Source of the DNA: Mya arenaria
Taxonomy: Eukaryota > Mollusca > Bivalvia > Myida > Myidae
NCBI RefSeq assembly: GCF_026914265.1
Contig: NC_069127.1
Span: 20,949,045-21,013,044, forward strand
Direction: 5' to 3'
Length of the DNA: 64,000 nt
Part shown: piece after piece, positions 36,520 to 47,258 of the stretch
How positions within the stretch are numbered: the first letter of the stretch is position 1
Layout: the number at the start of each line of letters is the position of its first letter
Translations under genes and position numbers: made by a program
The notes under the pieces: generated by a model
Seen by the model: the letters and a program-made list of their open reading frames with translations, nothing else
Databases searched by the model: none
What the model was told of the DNA's origin: nothing

Positions 36520-36829
36520 CAGGGATGTGATTGACCTGGCAGCTGAAGGGCTGAAACCATTCGGCCATGGGTTCTTATGGCACTTTTGGGGTCAAAAGCA
36601 CACTGCCTTAGAAAGAAAAAAACTGGCTTTTTAGAAGCTCTTTTGAGGGTTTTTCTGACTTGAAATTTAATGCACACAGGAATATCAACTCTAACAACCA
36701 AAAGCACTCTAGTAACTTTTTTAATCAGATAAAAAAATATTATTATTTTTTTTTGGGGGGGGGGGAGGGGTGTCCCTGGGGCATTAGATCCCCGGAATAC
36801 CGCGAATCCGCGGACAAATCACATCCCTG
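36520..36829. mobile_element. 310-bp MITE, hAT-like ends
   Basis: Perfect 13-bp ends CAGGGATGTGATT and AATCACATCCCTG, each flanked by GAAAT. The CAGGG terminus is common in hAT elements, but their usual duplication is eight bases, so the superfamily is tentative. It contains a T-run followed directly by a G-run at 36749-36770. Confidence 0.7.
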
Positions 36830-37082
36830 GAAATCTACAAGCTGCACAGCTAAAAACTGGATCACAGCCTTCCATCTACTGAACACAGTTCCAATACCTC
36901 AAGCAGCAACATCTGTGTGGTGAAGAAACGGATTTGGTAACATGTAGTCTGAAGTCTGTTGTAACATGTACATGCAAGTATGAGCGCAAGGCGTATTGAA
37001 TTATATGGGTTTCGACTGTATTAGTTTAAAGAAGCATGTTCTTTTAGATAACTTGTGTACCTTTTCTAAAGAGAAAGTTTGT

Positions 37083-37193
37083 TTGTCTGTTGTTGTTGTT
37101 TTGTTTTTGTGTGTGTGTGTTATTTATTTTATTTTTATTTTTATTTTATTTTATTTTTTTTATTTTTTTTATTTTTTTTTTGGGGGGGGGGGC
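37083..37193. repeat. T-rich low-complexity tract ending in a G-run
   Basis: GTGTGTGTGT, then TTTTATTTT-type units, ending in about nine T followed by about twelve G. The arrangement resembles the one at 36749-36770. Confidence 0.8.
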
Positions 37194-37332
37194 CCTCAAA
37201 ATCTGTTTTTCACACAACTTTGAGGGTGGATGTACACAAAATTCGATAAGTATGCACAAGATGCTTTTTCAACCCAAAATTATTGTCGTCAAAGTCCAAA
37301 TTTTATCTACAGTTATTACAGTTATCATTGGC

Positions 37333-37945
37333 ATATGAGCCGCATCGCGCGATTTTTGGCCTTCGGTCATATATTTGATATTATAATGTTTTAAGGTATT
37401 TGAACTAAATGATATTTCTGGAAGAAATTCTGAAATGTACATGATGATATCATTTGAATTGCGTAAGTTACGTGTTTACATGAGAGACTATGTATTGCGC
37501 ATTTTGAAAACTAAATTTGACGTCATGCGCATGACGTCGTTACGAAAACACATAATTCAAATGACGTGCAAAATTAACATATCAATATTACAACTAGGTT
37601 ATGATTTAAATTATTTTGTTAACGCATAACCTTTAAGAAACATAAGATAAAAATGATGAATCATTTTTTTTATGTTTTAATACATTTGGCCGTTTTAAAC
37701 ACAGACTATTAATGCAGTCAAAATATGTCGGGACCAAATCCATGGTTGCTATGGAAACATGAGTTAACCAGTGGTCATAAATCGTCGAAAAAATGATGCA
37801 CCAATGATAAACCTTTTAAAGAAAGAAGCTTTGAAGAATTTGATATACTTGGAAAAAATAAGTATTTTTGGCATTTTTTATTAATGATTATTTCATTTGT
37901 AATAATTATATCCGAAGGCCCTAAATCGCGCGATGCGCCTCATAT
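37333..37945. mobile_element. 613-bp inverted-repeat element
   Basis: Ends ATATGAGCCGCATCGCGCGA and the inverse of TCGCGCGATGCGCCTCATAT, with inverted repeats of about 35 bp that include GGCCTTCGG. The interior is non-coding and AT-rich, apart from a CATGCGCATGACG-like piece near 37525. The superfamily is not assigned. Confidence 0.8.
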
Positions 37946-39032
37946 CGTATGCTTTTGTTCGTTATAAAAGGAAAAATGCAGTGTTTATATACCTAACATA
38001 TCCCCAGGATAAGCCCCCCACCCACCCACCCCGGCCAAAGATACAGACGGGGCCAAATTTGCTCAAGGATATGTTGAGGACGCGTTATTTTGGCAAGTGG
38101 GAAATATAAATAGAAAACCAATAGTGTGTGCTGAAAACTAAATTACACATACTTATAACAATATCATACCAGACTAATGGCAAATTTATTAATATGTATT
38201 AGTATAAACTCATTTGAAAAAATATAGCGTGTTGAAACAAATTTAAGAAATATATAATTTGTGTGATTCAGTAAAAAACGGTCAAAAAACAACTTTAAAA
38301 CTGGACGTTTTAATAATAGTTTAACTGTGTCAATGCCTGTAAAAAGGGATACAAAGGTGCAAAAATGACATTTGCTCTTTTTGGTAGTTATTCATAGAGT
38401 ACATCATTAGAAACAATTTGGCGAAAATTTGAGGTCAAAATCTTAAGTACTTTTGTTGTTATGACAATTTAAAGAAGCACAGGAGTCAATCAATTTATTG
38501 ATGAAAGTGTCAAAAAGTGGCATATTTTTTAGATAAAGAATTGAAACAACACATGTCTTTATATAATTTGTAGTTATATATCTTACACAAAATAACATAT
38601 TATTGAACTGGTGACAAATTCTTGTAAAATTATGATTGAAGTTTTAAATGGCAATCAAAATGTTACCATGACAACCACAACTTTAAGCATGAACAAAATA
38701 CTTAATCTTGCTCATATTTATTATGCTGTTTTCAAATCTCCCTTGCGGGAAATATATATTGCAAAAAATGAATGAATGGATATTTAAATGAACGGATAAG
38801 TAAATGAATGAACAGTAACGTGAGAATAATACATAGACGTATGGAATGGACTCAGGTAAAACACAATACTATTGAAATAGTTTCGACGACTGTATGAACA
38901 TATGACATGCAATAGTTAGACGGTAATTCTCGTCATATAAATGCGACAATAGATATAACAAAAATGTCATTCCTATTCTTCTCACCAACATGGCTATGCC
39001 AGTAGATCACTCGGCTGGCCTTCTCATATGAG
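37946..39032. other. no gene seen upstream of the C1q gene
   Basis: AT-rich DNA with short GAAT repeats near 38766-38815. A start codon in a separate upstream exon for the C1q gene could lie here, but none with a signal peptide and a good donor was recognised. Confidence 0.3.
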
Positions 39033-42000
39033 TTGTGGAGCGTTTGTTTTTTTAAGGTGGTGTACCATATTTATTCGATTCTTTCCCTTATTAGTTTGCT
39101 CGTAATTGGAAATGGATTTGTTATGGACGTTCAGTCGGATTTGGAAAACCGTCTCGCCACTGTGGAAAGTCAACTGAATGAGATCACGCATTCTTGTGCA
39201 CATTGCCCAGGTAAGTGTGAAAATGTGTGAAAGTGGTCTTGTGGTATATGTATCAGGCTTTCACCCAAGACGTTGTTGGTTCGACTCCCACGAAGGTGTG
39301 AGTGGTCTAGTAGTAGATGTGTCAGCCTTTTACCCAAGATGCTGTGGTTTCGATCCCCACCAGCGTAAGGGTAGTCTTGTGGTACATGTGTCAGTCTTTC
39401 ACCCAAGACGTTGTCGCTTCGATCCCCACCAGCGTAAGGGTAGTCTTGTGGTACATGTGTCAACCTTTCACCCAAGATTTTCTGGGTTCGATCCCCGCAA
39501 AGGTGTGAGTGGTGTAGTTGTCCATGTGTCAGCCTTTTACCCAAGACGTTGTCACTTCGATCCCCACCAGCGTGAGGTAAGTATTATGGTACATGTGTAA
39601 GCCTTTCACCCAAGACGTTATGTTGGGTTCGATCCTTAACAGGTTGTATGAGTGATCTAGTGGTACAAGTGTCAGTCTTTTATCCAAAACGTTGTGTGTT
39701 CGGTTCTTAACAATGGTGTGAGTGGTGTAGTGGTAAATGTACTGTATTTCACCCAAAACGTTGTTGGTTCGATCCCCATAAAGATGACAATGTTCTTGTG
39801 GTATACGTGTCAGCCTTTCACCCAAGACGTTTTAGATTCAATCCCATCTAGCGGTACTTTCTCATAACCTTTAAAAAGGAAACAAGCACTGGTTTCTCCC
39901 CAGGAAACAGACTCGGGAGTGATTCATTTTCAACATCTTTACAATCCAGCCTTAAATTAACGAGTAAAAACAAAACTATGTATAGAAGGTGAGGAAAAGG
40001 AAGAATAAATCAAATGTATGTGTAAGAAGCTGTATGCCATTTCACTTGAATCCCTTTAGCGACAATCTTTAGTCAGAAGAGAGCGTGTATTTGAATTAAA
40101 ACTTTATATAATTATACATTCAATGAAACTAGTGGTTTTATTTCGTCTATCTGACTTCTAACTAATACCCCGGGCATATCCACGCTACGAGCTCCATACA
40201 AGTAGAATGTCAGTCGAAATTTTGCAAGATCTCACGGAGTTAGTACGGACATCGCTGACTCTTGCAAGCATCGTACGGATTTATTAACTCATACGAGCTT
40301 GCCGGTGCTCGGACGAGTATTTCAAGGGAGACGCACGGTCAACATACGATGTCTGTCTGATACTACGGATACCGGATGGGGAACCTGTGATGACCGCATG
40401 GGGTACGAAGGACTTGACGTTCGTCGTACGGGCTCCGCACGACATGAACGCTCTGAGGCATAATCTGTGTCGTTCAATTCTACTTCTGAATCAGACCCGG
40501 GCATTTTCTCGGGAGCCTTCCCTTACCTTTTCTATGAGTACCACTGCTGACTAGCCAAAAATGAGATTATTTTTTAGATATTACTGAAGTGGTTTATTAT
40601 TGTCATACATATACAGTGCGGACCCCGTACGTGAAACGTACGAACGCCGTACGAACAAACATACATCTCCTACGATTGCGTCCTACAAAAGATCGTAAAG
40701 GACCCGAAGGCACGTGACTTGCACGGAGACCCTACGGATTTTTAAAAAGGTGGACTCGTACTCCTTCTTATAAATGATCAAATGGATATGACACCTAGGC
40801 AGATTTCAAGTAACGTTTATTCAGTAGTTTACGGCCAACGGACAATAATACAAAACATGTTTACATCAATGACATACAATAATAGCAATTTTCATTACTA
40901 TCTTAACAATATGTTGTAGAGATCTATCTACATTTACTCATATCTTACATCTACGGTACTTCTTGTCCATAATTGCATGGGCGAATTCAAATGTTGTTAA
41001 CAATTTGTAATATCTTTTGCAGGATTGATTTTGCTATAAAATACTTCCACGAAGCAATATTGTCTTAGTAAAACCATCGTTCATTAAAAGATGTGTGTTA
41101 AGTAAATGAGTAATGGACGTCTAAGCAGAATGCGGTCATTGATCAATGATATTCAATGTTGTGGCTTGTTTGTTTTTTTAAATGAAGTAGATTTAATAAT
41201 ATATATGTCTTATACAGCCTATTAGTCAATCACTAGATGAAGTACTTACTTATAAAACATAACCAATTCAGGTGGACCACATCCAATGACATCTTCCGGT
41301 CCTCGTCCAGCATTTATGGCCGCTTTGTCGAGTGACCCATTCTCTTGTTTTCCTGACTCTCCGCTCATATTTGACAACGTGAAACTAAACGTTGGTTCAC
41401 CGTACGACGCGAGACATGGAACGTTCAGAGCACCAAGGTGGGTACAGATATATTGTGAGTGTTGTTTGTTTGGAATACTTCTTTAAAGCTGCACTCTCAG
41501 AGATTGTCAGTTTTGACACTGTTTTTTGTCTCAGAATCAAATGATTTAGGCATCAATGCCTTCAATTCAGTCATGTTGGATGACTCACAATATAACATAT
41601 CTTATATGACTGGTTTCCAGACATTTACGCAAAAAAGTGTTCATTGAAATACAAATAACTAAAACGTTGTCAAAACGATAAATCTGTGACAGTGCAGCTT
41701 TAATAACTTAACATAATTAATATGGAGCATGTCGGGATAAATCATTCTTTAGAAGTTACATATACCTGTTTACACAAAGGATTCTGTAATACTAACTATT
41801 ACAAGATATGTTAGGAGCATTTCTATAGACATAATGAAACGTTATATTGACCTATAAAGACAAATTGGGATTTCTAGGACCCAGAAGTCGTTGTGTCAAT
41901 GCTGTATCACCTTTAAAGCAGCACTTTGAAATTTCACAAAGTTATGACCCATCGGTATATATTATAAGCCCGTGATCTAAAATGGGATAGACATGGCAAA

Positions 42001-43720
42001 GGTAACCATATCGGGTGAGAGCGAAGCTAATGTCATTAATGTTGGAGGCGTGATATAGTGAAGTACAGGGGCAAGTCGACTCCCTTTAAAAACATTACAG
42101 AATAATAGTATTGAAAACTAGAATTCTTTTGGTTTAGTCCAAGAAACAGTTCTCCCATCATTTTCTACAAGTCTTGGGGATATTTGTTTGGAAATTAATT
42201 GGGGGGGGGGGGCATACGGGTGTGGCATAACCACGCATTCTGCTCCTGTGATATGCATTTGACTCTGTGCCACTACGTACGAAATTTATAGCAGATATAC
42301 GCTCGTATATGTGTATAAAGGGCCAGACGCAATCTATTTTGATTTTTAGCTGAAGTGCTCAAGGTGAGCTATTGTGATCGCCCTGTGTCCGTCGTCCATC
42401 GTCGTCCGTCGTCAACAATTTGAGTGTTAACACTCTAGAGGTCACAATTTGGGCACAATCTTAATGAAACTTGGTCAGAATGTTACCCTCAATAAAATCT
42501 TGGACGAGTTCGATATTGGGATATTTGGGGTTAAAAACTAGGTCACCAGGTCAAATTAAAGGAAAAGCTTGTTAACACTATAGAGGTCACATTTATGAAT
42601 GTATCTTCAAGAAACTTGGTCAGAATGTTAATATTAATAATCTCTAGGTCAATAGGTCAAGTTCGAATCTGGGTCATGTGTGGTCAAAAACAAGGTCACC
42701 AGGTCAAAATAAAGGAAAAGCTTGTTGAAACTATAGAGGTCACATTTATGATTGTATCTTCAAGAAACTTGGTCAGCATGTTAGTATTAATAATCTCTAG
42801 GTCAAGTTGGAATCTGGGTCATGTGCGGTCAAAAACTAGGTCACCAGGTCAAATTGAAGGAAAGGCTTGTTAACACTCTAGATGTCACATTTATAACTGT
42901 ATCTTCATGAAAGTTGGTCAGAATGTTTATATTAATAATCTCTAAGTCAAGTTCAAATCCGGGGTATGTATGGTCAAAAACTAGGTCATAAGGTCAAATT
43001 AAAGGAAAGTCTGTTAACACTATAAGGGTCACATTTATAAATGTATCTTCATGAAACTTAGTCAGAATGTTTATATTGATTAGCTCTAAGCCAAGTTCGA
43101 ATCTGGGTCATGTGCGGTCAAAAACTAGGTCACCATGTGTTCATGGAACTTGATCAGAATGTTATTCTTGATGATCTTTAGGTAGTCCTAAATTTGTTTT
43201 AATTAAGTCCCCTTTCGTTGCACTTTCCATCGCCCTGAAAAACACTTATTCCCTCCCCCTGTCACAATTGCCCTCGCCCTGAAAACACTTATTTCACACT
43301 TGAATTGGATCAGGTGAGCGATACAGGGCCTTCAGGGCCCTCTTGTTAAATTATTACCCGATTTATCGCAGAAGCAGATGGACAGAAGTACGCGGGATGT
43401 AAATCTCAAACTAATAAAACAAATAAAAATCTTATTTTGCCAGAAACGGTACTTATTTCTTTGCCGCAACTCTGACCGCGAGTCCAGATAGCTATTTCCA
43501 CATGAAATTTGTCATTAACTCGCTTACGAATGAGGTTGGATACTTGTACGCTGATGGCCAACATCCAGACTTTCTCGAGCGCTCTACGTCAATTGTGGTC
43601 AGACTGAACGCTGGCGATGACGTCTGGATAGCCTGCATATATGATAGCCACGTATCTGGCGGACACTCGGGCACGGCGCGCGACTATCATTCGCATTTTG
43701 AAGGATTTTTAGTGGATTAA
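39033..43720 (+). CDS. C1q-domain protein, copy 1, start codon not visible (3 exons)
   Basis: Exons: to 39210, 41272-41437 and 43444-43720; phases 1 and 2, GT-AG. The product has a hydrophobic leader (YSILSLISLLVIGNGF), a short coiled-coil (DLENRLATVESQLNE), a cysteine pair SCAHC, and a C1q/TNF-like fold from PAFMAAL through NVKLNVGSPYDARHGTFRAP, GTYFF, SLTNEVGYL, STSIVVRLNAGDDVW to HFEGFLVD. No collagen stretch, as is usual for short bivalve C1q proteins that bind microbial surfaces. The paralogue at 50457-51599 begins ATGGCGCTG where this copy has AGGTGGTG, so the homologous start is lost; the first in-frame ATG is at 39123, after the leader. An upstream exon, a non-AUG start, or a dying gene are possible. 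Confidence 0.85.
39231..39850 (+). repeat. nine tandem tRNA-Glu-like units, about 69 bp each
   Basis: Each unit has an A-box-like GTGGTCTAGTGGTA, CTTTCACCCAAGACG (where a Glu TTC anticodon would sit) and GGTTCGATCCCCACCAG (B box). Units begin near 39231, 39298, 39367, 39436, 39505, 39574, 39646, 39717 and 39785 and differ by substitutions and small gaps. The last runs straight into a SINE body. Stems do not pair as in working tRNAs. The 69-base period keeps frames open on both strands, which I regard as chance. It lies in intron 1 of the C1q gene. Confidence 0.88.
39851..39960 (+). mobile_element. SINE body following the tandem heads
   Basis: Contains TACTTTCTCATAACC, GCACTGGTTTCTCCCC and AGGAAACAGACTCGGGAG, matching the body of the copy at 2400-2520. 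It suggests that the array grew from the head of one SINE. Confidence 0.75.
40170..40790. other. CpG-rich island of repeated CGTACG-type words
   Basis: A GC- and CpG-richer block inside C1q intron 1 with many ACGG, CGTACG and ACGAAC words. A minus-strand frame of 60 codons (40322-40504) starts MPGSDSEVELNDTD and has no known relative. It may be part of a transposon or a dispersed CpG-rich repeat. Confidence 0.4.
41483..41703. mobile_element. 221-bp MITE flanked by TTAA
   Basis: Ends AGCTGCACTCTCAGAGAT and the inverse of ATCTGTGACAGTGCAGCT, between two TTAA sites (41483-41486, 41700-41703). It starts 45 bp after exon 2 of the C1q gene. TTAA targets are used by piggyBac and some other elements; the ends do not settle which. 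Confidence 0.8.
42345..43350 (+). repeat. dispersed repeat with internal tandem units of about 125 bp
   Basis: It opens with GTGCTCAAGGTGAGCT and GTCCGTCGTC and closes with GGTGAGCGATACAGGGCC and CAGGGCCCTCTTG. Between lie about six or seven units built from GTTAACACTATAGAGGTCAC, CTTCAAGAAACTTGGTCAG, ATCTCTAGGTCAAGTT and AAAAACTAGGTCACCAGGTC. It is in C1q intron 2. Distinct ends around tandem units recall the pearl-type elements described from oysters; that link is inference. Confidence 0.8.
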
Positions 43721-45420
43721 TTTATGGAGGAATGGAAATGAATGAACATTTATTGTGGTTTTATTTATACCAGAATTGCACTGATACAATATAAGCAGTT
43801 ATCACATGATATGCATTGCTTCCGTTTTAATATAAGCATCGCGTATTTTTTCTGTATCACATGTGTGATATAACATTCCTAAATTTCTATTGGTCAGAAA
43901 ATGTATCACTTTAAATGTTGTAAACGAGTAAATTTGAAAAAAAACCCTGCTTAATTGCAAACCATTGGTATTAATGTATAAACTCCAGCAAGACATATCA
44001 TACGTTAAACTCCCACTACGATTTATTTGACAGTAGTTCATTTTCAATATAGATTATAACAGGAAAACATGATATTTCCACTTGATTTCATAAAATGTAT
44101 TCCTTTTATCAGGAATTGACGCCATGGACATAATTATTACAAATATGACGTCATTTTACCTTGTGTAATATCAGAATTTGAAAAATACTTTCGTTAGAAG
44201 TATTGTGTACATTTTTGATTCTTTCTCACTTCATCACAGTACGTATTCATTCCACTCCTAGATAGGATATATAACAATTGTTATATTTTTTTCTCTCAAC
44301 AATGTATGTAGCACGTAAAATGGCATTGCTTTGTGAAATAAGCTCATTATCTGCACAGGTGAAACAAAAAAGGTAGGTCTTTGTGTTGTTATATTTTTAT
44401 CGTAAAATTATGTGAAAAAAAGATCTGACACGCAGTCACCACGTTTTTATTCAACAATTAAAAAAACGGACGCTTTGTTGACGTCGCGTAGAAAAACAGT
44501 ATTGAATATGTTTAAACGAACCCACGAAAAAAAAAGATTACCAAATGAAGGATATCCAATCTAGAATATAGACACCAGAGGCTCCTTAGTCCATTCTGGA
44601 CCATTCTCAATTGCAAGATAGATTTCCACTGCAAAGTGAGTTCAAATACTTTATTTAAGTATGTAAAGGAAATAAAAAAAAAATCGGCAAGTTCGTTGAT
44701 CATATAAATTGTGTAGGTTATTTTCGATGGCGAGGGCAAAAACTTATCCGACCGCGGACGCTAAACATAGAAATGATTTGGTTTGGCCTAATTTCATAAC
44801 AGTAACTGATAAACATATATGTACTAGGTTTAACATTGCTTTCATCTCGTAATTTCATTGCTATTGTAAAATTGATTAAATGAAACCCGACATTGACTGC
44901 GGACATTTTGACTACACATGTATTGGTATTTGTAGTAGGTAAAGTTAGTAGTTTCTGCGATATTATCTATACATTTCTATTCCCCTCGTTTTCTCACCAA
45001 GATTTATCTAAAGATGCATTCTTATTCACAAAAAATATTTACCACAATTAATAATATTGTTTTAATATTCCAAAAAGATGAATAAATATCGAAAGCAATG
45101 GTTCTTATGAAGGATACCAAGTTGAATTTGAAAGAAATACGCATAAAATACCTTATGAGACTATAGTAGACCACAGTTAATCTTTTAGCATTCACCAATC
45201 ATTTAATATTTTTGCGCTTTCTGCTATTAAATACACGGTTACAATTTTGTTATCAGTTATTAATATTTTTCATAAATGCATTATTTAGTAAGTAGTTAAT
45301 GGTTTATTAGTCAAAATTGATGTTTATTATACATGTGTTTGTATTGATTGTCACTAAGATTCTTCGGCTTGCTTTCAAATTATCATTAATGTTGCAATAT
45401 GATGCACTTAAATTATAAGT
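43721..45420. other. no gene seen
   Basis: AT-rich intergenic DNA between the C1q gene and a transposon cluster. Short frames only, with no motifs recognised. Confidence 0.3.
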
Positions 45421-45423
45421 ACA

Positions 45424-45820
45424 GTATCTTCCATGGCTGAGAGTGTAAGATAGGTTCATTCCGACCCGAGTGTAGGATGTGTGTGTTGTTATGGATATGC
45501 GCGCAGTGATTCAGATTATGTTAATAGTCAAATCGGTCTTTAAATAGTTCTAAGGAGAGTAAAGCATTATTTCTTGAAAGGTGCGTGAAAACTGTTTTAT
45601 GGTGACATTTGAAGCGAGAAACAATTAATTAGCATTCTAAATACTGCCACAGGACAAAGTTTCCATGATGCTACAGACGACAGTCGTCAACAAGGGAGGT
45701 AATTACAATGTGATGACCATTAAAAAGGAGTTCCATACGGGTATTTTATCTTCGCCCATGGGCAAAATAAGAACTTCTAGCATGGTTGAATTATTAGATC
45801 TACTTATCTGAGGTGGGAGA
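45424..45820. mobile_element. first copy of a duplicated inverted-repeat element
   Basis: Runs in parallel with 46060-46416: GCGCGCAGTGATTCAG, GTCAAATCGGTCTTT, CAACAAGGGAGGTAATTACA, GGAGTTCCATACGGG and TTATCTGAGGTGGGAGA occur in the same order, with scattered substitutions. It starts with the hairpin-arm sequence GTATCTTCCATGGCTGAG. Confidence 0.75.
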
Positions 45821-45827
45821 ATATAAG

Positions 45828-45974
45828 TATCTTCCATGGCCGAGAGTGTAAGATAGGTTCATTCCGACCCGAGCGTAGGGTGTTTTGCGGAAACGAGGTT
45901 TACCGAGTTTCCGCAAAACACCCTGCGCGAGGGCCGGGATGAACCTATCTTATACGAGCGGCTATGGTAGATGC
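45828..45974. repeat. near-perfect hairpin, about 68-bp arms
   Basis: Left arm from GTATCTTCCATGGCCGAG through AGATAGGTTCATTCC to GGGTGTTTTGCGGAAAC; the right arm is the complement, ending GCTATGGTAGATGC. The loop is about a dozen bases around 45900. Homologous hairpin at 30745-30880. Confidence 0.85.
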
Positions 45975-46416
45975 TTTTTCTCCCACCTCAGTTAAACAAA
46001 ATTAAGTAAAAATGTATTTTTTGCTGGAACTCTTTTTTGCTTAGTGAAAATAATTGCGTATGGATATGCGATAGCACGTGGTTGTCATGGATATACGCGC
46101 AGTGATCCAGTTAATGTTAATAGTCAAATCGGTCTTTTTAAATAGTTCTAAGGAGAATGAAGCATTATTTATTGAATGGTGCCTTAAAACTGTTTTATGG
46201 TGACAATTGGAGCGAGAAATAATTAATTAGCGTTCTAAAAATTACCATAAGACAAGATTTCCTTGATGCTACTGACGACAGTCTTCAACAAGGGAGGTAA
46301 TTACAATATGGTAAAAGGAGTTCCATACGGGAATTTTATCTTCGCCCGTGGGCAAGATAAGAATATCTAGCATGGTTAAATTATTGGATCTACTTTTCTG
46401 AGGTGGGAGAAAAAGC
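45973..46416. mobile_element. 444-bp MITE with 19-bp perfect ends
   Basis: Ends GCTTTTTCTCCCACCTCAG (45973-45991) and its exact inverse (46398-46416). No coding capacity. It abuts the hairpin at 45828-45974 and repeats most of 45424-45820, so the cluster looks like element copies joined end to end. Confidence 0.82.
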
Positions 46417-46633
46417 GGTCTTTTAACTAGTGCTACCATCCATGAATACCATCATACGTTCCATTTTGTAACCCGGGTGCATTAATTCTCTTAAAATGTC
46501 ATATCAAAAAGGAGATCCGACGATATCTGATTTCTATTTGCGGTACTAAAGTATGCCTTGAGCCTAAAAATCATATTCTGAATGTATATATCTGTTTGAC
46601 TTTTGCAAGCGAAAGTTTTTATTCCGAAACAAT

Positions 46634-47191
46634 TTATTGTGATCCAGTGTATATAAATATAGCGAGAAAATCGTCCCTCCCGAACTGACGCCTGTTCCAG
46701 AAGTCGGCGCTGTTCATGTCCGAGTAGAGGAACTGCGGGTAGCGGGGTTGGTGGTCCCAGTTGCAGTCACCGTCATGTTCTACTACGACCACGTTTCCCT
46801 TGTCGGCGTCACAGCCCCCGTATTGTTGGTTAATAAAGAACGTGCGCTCAAGATGAAGGCCGTTATCATGCCCTTGAATCGAGAAGAAATTGTACGCGTT
46901 TGTCGCTGTCAGGTCAGACCAGCTGGAATCCTCAACTCGAGTTCTGTCGAACCATGACGTTAGGTCGGAACCAGTGCCGTTAAAGACAATGTATCCTACT
47001 TCTTTTGACTGCTTGTACAACGCGAACTTGACCAGTTTCACGCCGAGTGCAGTCCAGTGGGTTGTTAAGAGAGAGTCGCGGTAATGGCTGGTGTAGGACC
47101 GCTTCATGTCATACGGCTTGGTGTCAGATGTGGCGACACCTGCAACGGAATATATCATTATATATATCAAGCTATATATATATATATCAAG

Positions 47192-47258
<67 letters not shown>

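Noticed and set aside
39178-39600. Open frames on both strands with 23-residue periodic proteins
   Set aside because: They come from the tRNA-like tandem units (69 bp, divisible by three).
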